Assembly: GCF_007830495.1 (NCBI RefSeq) | Contig: NZ_VLKW01000018.1 | Location: 1 to 61,825, forward strand | Length of the DNA: 61,825 nt | Source of the DNA: Pseudoduganella flava | GTDB lineage: Bacteria; Pseudomonadota; Gammaproteobacteria; Burkholderiales; Burkholderiaceae_D | Reading direction: 5' to 3' | In this document: positions 57,801-61,825 of the stretch, one piece after another | How the letters are laid out: each line of letters starts with the position of its first letter | Position numbering within the stretch: the stretch's first letter is position 1 | Notes under the pieces: model-generated | Told to the model about the DNA's origin: nothing | Seen by the model: only the letters and a program-made list of their open reading frames with translations | The model's database searches: none | Translations under genes and position numbers: made by a program

Positions 57801-58295
57801 TTACGCGGCCTCCCGATACACGTTGCCGGCGTCGATGCGCGAGCGCACGGTGTTCAACGCCTGAGTGACCTCCCAGCGCTTGGCGATCGCCATTTGCTGT
57901 TCGTGTACTTGTAAGGCTTCTTCGATGCCACGCAGCGCCTCGCCGTCCAGGCGGAAGTTGCCAGTACGAGCGCTGCGGATCTTCGCGCGGAATGCGCCGT
58001 CAAGGGCCGTGACGAACGCTTGTTCGAACTCCGCGCCGATGCCCTTCTCGCACAGCACGAGGCCGACGTTCAGCGAGCAAACGACGCAGCACCACGACTC
58101 CTCGTTGGCGTCTCCGGTGCGCAGGTTTTCGAAGGACAGCCAGTACGCGAGGCCGATATCGGTCGTCTGGTCCTGGCTGAGAGTGGAGGCGTTCTCGCCG
58201 CGTGCATGACACATGGCGATCGCTACTAGCCCGCCGTGCCGCGTGACGGGCTTGGGGACGTATTTCTTGTTTCGGGGCTTCTTCGCTTTGGTCAT
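57801..58295 (-). CDS. Hypothetical phage protein, conserved early-region type
   Basis: A 164-residue protein, basic leader (MTKAKKPRNKKYVPKPVTRHGGL) then two helical regions (TDIGLAYWLSFENLRTG and EEALQVHEQQMAIAKRWEVTQALNTVRSRI). Family not recognised, although proteins of this layout are frequent in betaproteobacterial prophage early operons. It overlaps the upstream gene by 4 bases and lies 2 bases before the replication gene. Confidence 0.6.
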   Translation of the reverse strand: MTKAKKPRNKKYVPKPVTRHGGLVAIAMCHARGENASTLSQDQTTDIGLAYWLSFENLRTGDANEESWCCVVCSLNVGLVLCEKGIGAEFEQAFVTALDGAFRAKIRSARTGNFRLDGEALRGIEEALQVHEQQMAIAKRWEVTQALNTVRSRIDAGNVYREAA

Positions 58296-58663
58296 GGCCG
58301 TACTCCTGCTTCGCCGAACAACGCCGCCACGAGCGGATCTCGGCGGTTGATGGCCGGGTAGACACGGTAGGCGGACTGTTGCGGAATTCCGAAGATGCCG
58401 AGCGCTTCGCCGCGGCTGGGCGATGGGCCGTAGTGCCAGACGTACTGGCAGCCCGTAGGGGTATTGACGCGCTCACGATGGGCGCGGCCGACACGCTCAA
58501 GTTCCGCGACGCGCAACCGGCATGTAGCGACCGAGTAGTGTGTCAGTCGGGCCAAGTCGTAGGCGGTCCGTGGCTCAGTCTTGAGCAGGTCGGCGATTTG
58601 CCCCACCAGTTCCTCGATCGGGAACCGGCGTTGGCTGCGGTCTACAGGGAGAGGCCGGGTCAT
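58292..58663 (-). CDS. Winged-helix-like early prophage protein
   Basis: A 123-residue protein with a winged helix pattern (EELVGQIADLLKTEPRTAYDLARLTHYSVATCRLRVAELERVGRAHRERV) and a beta wing (TPTGCQYVWHYG). It could regulate early genes or act in replication. Start and stop overlap neighbours by 4 bases each. No assigned family. Confidence 0.6.
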   Translation of the reverse strand: MTRPLPVDRSQRRFPIEELVGQIADLLKTEPRTAYDLARLTHYSVATCRLRVAELERVGRAHRERVNTPTGCQYVWHYGPSPSRGEALGIFGIPQQSAYRVYPAINRRDPLVAALFGEAGVRP

Positions 58664-58833
58664 GGTTCCGCCCTTCCCGCCTGTTCAGCGGCGCAGCGGT
58701 CCCACTCGGCCTGCCATTCAGCGATTGCAGCAGCGTGCCAGTTGAACTCGTGCTCGTCCCGGCCTTCGCCACGGATGAACGCCGCTTGCGCTTTCTCACG
58801 GATCGCGGCGCGGGGGATGATAGGCTCACACAT
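58660..58833 (-). CDS. Small early prophage protein (57 residues)
   Basis: MCEPIIPRAAIREKAQAAF... 57 residues, with a tryptophan-rich helix (NWHAAAIAEWQAEWDRCAA). The ATG at 58833 follows the previous gene by 2 bases and its stop overlaps the winged-helix gene as ATGA. AAAGGAG lies upstream (AAAAGGAGCGCTGACTATG). The alternative longer frame here is poor in codon pattern. Function unknown. Confidence 0.65.
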   Translation of the reverse strand: MCEPIIPRAAIREKAQAAFIRGEGRDEHEFNWHAAAIAEWQAEWDRCAAEQAGRAEP

Positions 58834-58835
58834 AG

Positions 58836-59057
58836 TCAGCGCTCCTTTTCAGACGGCACGATGTACTTCTTCGTGTACTTCTCTGCCGTCTCAGCGAGGT
58901 TGTTCACGTCGGCATTGAGGCGCCCGTACTCGCGTTCCTCGCTTTCCGGGTGGTTCGACTTGTGAAACTCACGCTTGTACGAGCTATTGCGAATCACGAC
59001 GTTCTTGACCATCGACAAAACCTTCGTCACGTCCTTGTGGTGTTCTTCGTTATCCAT
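58836..59057 (-). CDS. Small charged early prophage protein
   Basis: A 73-residue lysine/glutamate-rich protein (MDNEEHHKDVTKVLSMVKNVVIRNSSYKREF...) with AAAGGAC 4 bases before the ATG. No signal peptide or membrane helix. Family unknown; part of the early leftward operon. Confidence 0.55.
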   Translation of the reverse strand: MDNEEHHKDVTKVLSMVKNVVIRNSSYKREFHKSNHPESEEREYGRLNADVNNLAETAEKYTKKYIVPSEKER

Positions 59058-59125
59058 GGTGTCCTTTCAGTCTCCCCGGTCACTCCGGGTTATCGTTGTG
59101 AGATTTCGGTCGCAGCCGGAAGCCA

Positions 59126-59398
59126 TTAAAGGAGCCTCCGGTTGTTCATCGCTCGTGCAACTGGCCTACGACTGGCCCCTGTTCGCATGGCCGGTGGATG
59201 GCTAACATGCGCCTGCATCTTGTCCATCAGCAGCCTGTAGGCATTCGTCGCAGCAGGGAGGCCGAGGGATGCGGAGTACTTCGTGAAAGCACTCTTGGTC
59301 TTCGGGCCGACGCGAACGCGGATGATCTCGGTACGCGCTTCTTCTGCTTCGAGAGCTGCGAGGACTGCGGCAGCGATTACGGGACTCATGGTTTTCAT
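59126..59398 (-). CDS. Small early protein with ribbon-helix-helix-like segment
   Basis: A 90-residue protein, MKTMSPVIAAAVLAALEAEEARTEIIRVRVGPKTKSAFTKYSASLGLPAATNAYRLLMDKM. The part IIRVRVGPKTKSAFTKYSASLGLPAATNAYRLLMDK resembles a ribbon-helix-helix DNA-binding unit. It has AAGGAG 7 bases before the ATG at 59398. It may be an early regulator. The 68 bases between it and the next gene (59058-59125) hold nothing clear. Confidence 0.6.
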   Translation of the reverse strand: MKTMSPVIAAAVLAALEAEEARTEIIRVRVGPKTKSAFTKYSASLGLPAATNAYRLLMDKMQAHVSHPPAMRTGASRRPVARAMNNRRLL

Positions 59399-59451
59399 GC
59401 GCTTCTCCTTGGTGTTGCGGGTTACGAGGTTTGGGTAACGATGGGTGTTGC

Positions 59452-59673
59452 TTACTGCGTAGCCGGCTCGGGACGCTCCCCGAACACAGCGGGATTTAGT
59501 TCGTAGCGGGTGACCTGGCCGTCGAGCGCGGTTTCGACTTCCCGGCATCGTTCGCCGGGTACAAGGCCTTGCTTGGCCCACTTCTGGACGGCCTGAGGGG
59601 TGATGCCCAGCAGGTTGCCGAGCGCGGTTTGGCTCCCAGCAATGCGGATGGCTTTTTCGATTCCAGTTTCCAT
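59452..59673 (-). CDS. Cro/YdaS-like helix-turn-helix protein
   Basis: A 73-residue DNA-binding protein. The helix-turn-helix is LGNLLGITPQAVQKWAKQGLVPGERCREVETAL, in the pattern of phage Cro and YdaS proteins. Its gene is divergent from the CI-type repressor with a shared operator region (59676-59770), the standard lambdoid immunity switch. It heads the leftward early operon. It would compete with the repressor for half-sites reading TACAAC/GTTGTA. Confidence 0.8.
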   Translation of the reverse strand: METGIEKAIRIAGSQTALGNLLGITPQAVQKWAKQGLVPGERCREVETALDGQVTRYELNPAVFGERPEPATQ

Positions 59674-59675
59674 GG

Positions 59676-59770
59676 GTTGTAAGCGATAAGTTGGCTACAA
59701 CCCTAGGTTACACCATTTCGGTTGTAGTTACAACTAAATTTGCAGTGCGCATTACAACGCGCGCTTGTAA
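59676..59770. promoter_or_regulatory. Immunity operator region between Cro-like and repressor genes
   Basis: The 106-base intergenic region contains GTTGTA (59676), TACAAC (59696), a GTTGTA-GT-TACAAC palindrome (59721-59734) and TTACAA-CGCGCGC-TTGTAA (59752-59770). The repeated half-site is the likely repressor/Cro recognition unit. The last dyad ends 9 bases before the repressor start, so it can block its own promoter. Confidence 0.7.
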
Positions 59771-59779
59771 TATGAACGG

Positions 59780-60556
59780 ATGGAAACAATGGCAACTCGA
59801 CTATCAAGACTGTTGCAACAGAAGAACGGCGGAAACCAGTCCGAAATGGCTCGTTACGTCGGTGTCTCGCCGCAGGCAGTCCAAAAATGGGTTTCTGGCG
59901 TGAGCGAGCCGAAGGGGAAGAATCTTCAACGCGCGGCGGAATTCTTGGGCGTGGAGCCCGGCTTCTTGCTGTACGGGTCGGAGAGCAAAGCAGACAACGG
60001 CGCGCTATCGCGGCCTGAGTCGCCATCGAACAGACAGGGGTACTACCCTGAGAAGCGTCAGGGCGACCGCCAGCAGCCAGAAGTGCATTCGCTCATTACG
60101 GCATTCGATCCTGACGACGGTCTAGCCGAAGACATGGTACTCGTGCCGGAGTCGCGCATCGAGTTCGCGGGCGGGGACGGCCGGATCAACTACGAGCTAG
60201 TGGAGGACCAGGAGCCGGCCACCTACCGCCGGAGCTGGTTCCAGAAGTACGGCCTGAACCCGGACCACGTGCGCCGCTTCCGCGTCACGGGCGACAGCAT
60301 GGAACCCCTGCTCTTCCCGCGTGACACGATCCTTGTCAATTTGGACGAGACGCAGGTGGTCGACGGTCGGCTTTACGCGATCCGATACGGCGAGCAGTTG
60401 CGTGTCAAGTATCTGAGCAGGCGGCTCGACGGGACGCTCATTCTGCGCAGCGTCAACCCGCTGTACAAGGACGAGGAAGTGCCTCCGGAGGTCGTAGAGG
60501 AGCACATCACCGTAATCGGGCGTGTGCGTGATCGAAGTGGAACGGGTGGACTATGA
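59780..60556 (+). CDS. CI-type phage repressor with LexA-like peptidase domain
   Basis: A 258-residue repressor. Helix-turn-helix SEMARYVGVSPQAVQKWVSG (residues 21-40) and a C-terminal S24/LexA self-cleavage domain with Ser173 (VTGDSMEPLL) and Lys210 (LRVKYL). A plausible Ala-Gly cleavage bond is at residues 130-131. It keeps the prophage silent and is inactivated by RecA during SOS. The start at 59780 lacks a strong ribosome-binding site; ATG at 59789 is an alternative. It overlaps a lipoprotein gene by 4 bases. Confidence 0.9.
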   Translation: METMATRLSRLLQQKNGGNQSEMARYVGVSPQAVQKWVSGVSEPKGKNLQRAAEFLGVEPGFLLYGSESKADNGALSRPESPSNRQGYYPEKRQGDRQQPEVHSLITAFDPDDGLAEDMVLVPESRIEFAGGDGRINYELVEDQEPATYRRSWFQKYGLNPDHVRRFRVTGDSMEPLLFPRDTILVNLDETQVVDGRLYAIRYGEQLRVKYLSRRLDGTLILRSVNPLYKDEEVPPEVVEEHITVIGRVRDRSGTGGL

Positions 60557-60828
60557 AAAAGATGCTTGTGATATTCGCAGTGGCGTTGGCCGGCTGCGCC
60601 AGCAACTCTGGTGTCGTTACGACGGGACCCAATTCGTATTTTGTATCCCGCCAGGCTGCGACCGGCTTTACCGGCCTGGGTTCTTTGAAGGCCGAAGCCA
60701 TGGCCGAAGCTGGGCAGTTCTGTGTCGCTCGAGGCCAGTCCGTAGAGGTGACAGAAGAAAAAGACTCTCGCCCGCCATACATCGCCGGCAATTACCCTCG
60801 TACCGAGATTAGGTTCCGGTGCATCTGA
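60553..60828 (+). CDS. Lipoprotein co-expressed with the repressor (lysogenic conversion candidate)
   Basis: A 91-residue lipoprotein: MKKMLVIFAVALAGC lipobox (Cys15), then a small mature domain with two cysteines (QFCVARGQ, RFRCI) that may form a disulfide. It starts within the repressor stop (ATGA) and so is expressed in the lysogen. Such genes often cause surface changes or exclude superinfecting phage. Family not recognised. A strong terminator follows at 60855. Confidence 0.75.
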   Translation: MKKMLVIFAVALAGCASNSGVVTTGPNSYFVSRQAATGFTGLGSLKAEAMAEAGQFCVARGQSVEVTEEKDSRPPYIAGNYPRTEIRFRCI

Positions 60829-60854
60829 ACCGCGCTTAGCCCGCTTTCACAACC

Positions 60855-60881
60855 AAGCCCGCCTCACGCGGGCTTTTTTTT
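60855..60881 (+). terminator. Terminator of the repressor operon
   Basis: AGCCCGC-CTCAC-GCGGGCT stem followed by eight T, 28 bases after the lipoprotein stop. Confidence 0.9.
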
Positions 60882-60942
60882 CGTCCCTACAACTCTCCCG
60901 CCGCTCTTCCAACTGAGCGCTTCAACTTTTTTCGCTTCAAAC

Positions 60943-60992
60943 TACAACTAACGCTTGCATCTACAACCGTTTAGTTGTAACCTGTCGTTGTA
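60943..60992 (+). promoter_or_regulatory. Second operator/promoter region for rightward genes
   Basis: TACAAC at 60943 and 60962, GTTGTA at 60974 and 60987. TACAAC-CGTTTA-GTTGTA (60962-60979) is a dyad. A promoter TTGCAT (60955-60960), 17-bp spacer, TAACCT (60978-60983) overlaps it, so the repressor should block rightward transcription. Confidence 0.6.
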
Positions 60993-61019
60993 GCAGTTGA
61001 ACACGAAAAGGAGCATCCG

Positions 61020-61232
61020 ATGACCTACGCAGACGAAGCCTACGACGAAGCAGTCACCGCATCGTTCCGCCGCGTGTATCGGGAGCTGATCGAATCGGGC
61101 TTGCATGAGGCAGACGCCGAGTGCGAAGCGAAAGAGCGCGCCGAAGCTGAAGTAGCCAAGCGTGTTCGCGATGGCCGCGAGCGTGATGCAGAGGACCGCT
61201 ACCACGTTCGCAAGCTGTTCGCTGCTGCATGA
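61020..61232 (+). CDS. Small charged rightward early gene
   Basis: A 70-residue highly charged helical protein (MTYADEAYDEAVTASFRRVYRELIESGLHEADAECEAK...), with AAAAGGAG 6 bases before the ATG. It is the first gene after the second operator region and so should be switched on by induction. Family unknown. The next 146 bases (61233-61378) show no credible gene; they include another TACAAC at 61250. Confidence 0.65.
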   Translation: MTYADEAYDEAVTASFRRVYRELIESGLHEADAECEAKERAEAEVAKRVRDGRERDAEDRYHVRKLFAAA

Positions 61233-61378
61233 CGGATCGGCGCGCACCGTACAACGCGCGCCACGAGAAGCCCGCCTCGCGAAATAGGGACTGTGGGATC
61301 AGCATGCCCCGGTTGCGCTCCGTTAGGCGCTGGCAGCCGGAAAGACGGCACCTACCGACAACAACCTGGGGAGCCAGA

Positions 61379-61825
61379 ATGAGCGACACCAACAACGCAG
61401 CATCGCCCGCAGCAGAAGAAACGATCACCTCCTACAAGGGGTTCGACGCCAACTGGAAGTGCCGCGATTTCCAGTACGCCGTTGGCGAGACGTTCACGCA
61501 CGAAGGCGACGTAGAGGCGTGTCGTTCAGGGTTTCATGCCTGCGAATACCCGCTGGACGTGTTCACGTATTACCCGCCGGCCGGCAATCGTTTCGCCATC
61601 GTGGAGCAATCGGGTCAGCTGAGCCGCCACGATGACGACACGAAGGTCGCTAGCAAAACCCTCAAGGTGTCGGCCGAAATCAGCTTGGCCGGGATGATCA
61701 AGGCGGCTATCGAATACACCGTGAAGCGCTGCAAACCGGTTGACCCGGAGTCGCCCGCACTCTCGAACGAAGACCAAGGCGCGGCCAGCAGCACGGGCGA
61801 CCAAGGCGCGGCCAGCAGCACGGGC
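61379..61825 (+). CDS. DUF7666-like phage protein with nine-residue repeats (cut by window edge)
   Basis: An open frame of 149 codons without a stop: MSDTNNAASPAAEETITSYKGFDANWKCRDFQYAVGETFTHEGDVEACRSGFHACEYPLDVFTYYPPAGNRFAIVE (first 75 residues, pattern given by recognition of SYKGF...F.C..F.Y..G and GFHACEYP.DV). This is the leader domain of a common phage protein whose C-terminus is made of repeated GxxGAAS-type units. The window ends within two perfect D-Q-G-A-A-S-S-T-G repeats. GGGGAG lies 5 bases upstream of the ATG. Function unknown. Confidence 0.8.
   Translation, partial: MSDTNNAASPAAEETITSYKGFDANWKCRDFQYAVGETFTHEGDVEACRSGFHACEYPLDVFTYYPPAGNRFAIVEQSGQLSRHDDDTKVASKTLKVSAEISLAGMIKAAIEYTVKRCKPVDPESPALSNEDQGAASSTGDQGAASSTG
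61772..61825 (+). repeat. 27-bp tandem repeat, two perfect copies at the window edge
   Basis: 61772-61798 and 61799-61825 are identical 27-base units starting GACCAAGGCGCGGCC and encoding DQGAASSTG. More copies are likely beyond the edge. Confidence 0.9.

Larger units (their letters stand above)
32687..61825. mobile_element. P22-like podovirus prophage (right part outside window)
   Basis: A contiguous lambdoid-style prophage. Immunity region at 59452-60556, replication and ninG-type genes at 54061-57798, and a Q-like gene at 53684. Terminase, portal, scaffold, P22-type coat, adaptor, fibre and ejection proteins at 34693-52481 are followed by lysis genes at 32980-34521. The coat, portal, scaffold and three successive glutamine/alanine-rich ejection-type genes, without tape measure or tail-tube genes, point to a short-tailed phage. 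Nothing essential in the late operon is visibly broken, so the phage may be functional. The integrase and right attachment site must lie beyond 61825. The left boundary is placed within about 500 bases. Confidence 0.88.

Noticed and set aside
1..61825. CRISPR arrays, retrons or diversity-generating elements
   Set aside because: No regularly spaced repeats, no reverse transcriptase and no template/variable repeat pair were seen; the fibre repeats are diverged protein modules.

Overview
The window is high-GC DNA with tightly packed genes, and its gene content fits an environmental betaproteobacterium of the Oxalobacteraceae (Massilia/Pseudoduganella type). This placement is inferred from protein style and intergenic repeats; no search was run. 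The window has two halves: ordinary chromosome from 1 to about 32.2 kb, and most of a P22-like podovirus prophage from about 32.6 kb to the right edge, which cuts the prophage open before an integrase or attR is reached.

Chromosomal half. The left edge is the end of an IS481-type insertion sequence, lying directly against the terminator of a two-gene acyl-CoA dehydrogenase operon (377-2707). Next come an NAD-dependent epimerase and a LysR regulator divergent from an exported alpha/beta hydrolase of the chloroperoxidase type. A PL11 rhamnogalacturonan lyase, a diacylglycerol-kinase-like lipid kinase, a GIN-domain lipoprotein, an NHL-repeat/M23 fusion protein and a catalase follow. A three-subunit molybdenum aldehyde oxidoreductase operon of the PaoABC type (14089-17755) and a large exported heparinase II/III-like polysaccharide lyase (17997-21110) suggest a lifestyle of plant or polysaccharide degradation. 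Then come a Prc/Tsp protease, thymidine kinase with a coupled membrane metallopeptidase, and a transsulfuration pair (cystathionine beta-synthase, then cystathionine gamma-lyase, overlapping). A membrane-protein gene broken by one in-frame UGA, an exported penicillin/AHL-acylase-like Ntn hydrolase and a ParB-like protein close the half. Between the heparinase and the protease lies a candidate small RNA gene with its own promoter, two CU-rich anti-Shine-Dalgarno stretches and a strong terminator (21166-21227).

Prophage half. Reading right to left on the minus strand from the immunity region, the order is: Cro/YdaS-like protein (59452), small early genes, an O-like replication protein carrying a 54-bp pure pyrimidine tract, a second replication-associated gene, an SPFH/band-7 lipoprotein, NinG, an adenine methyltransferase, a Q-like antiterminator, two tiny or small genes, a cluster of tRNA-like folds, and two terminators. 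The late operon then runs: terminase small and large, portal, an SGNH hydrolase, scaffold, P22-type coat protein, head-tail adaptor, glycine-rich fibre, tail accessory proteins, three ejection-type proteins, and a lysis cassette (holin, GH19 endolysin, Rz with nested Rz1). A last gene sits behind a near-perfect LexA box. On the plus strand are the CI/LexA-type repressor with a coupled lipoprotein gene (a lysogenic conversion candidate), a second operator-rich promoter region, and the start of a rightward operon with a repeat-bearing protein cut by the window edge.

How it works together: TACAAC/GTTGTA half-sites flank both repressor-controlled promoters. The Q-like protein precedes two strong terminators that guard the late genes. 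The SOS pathway is visible twice, as the self-cleaving repressor and as the LexA box at the far end of the late operon. The most unusual signals are the candidate sRNA, the tRNA-like cluster, the SGNH hydrolase embedded in the head cluster, the SPFH lipoprotein, and the reverse-oriented small genes.
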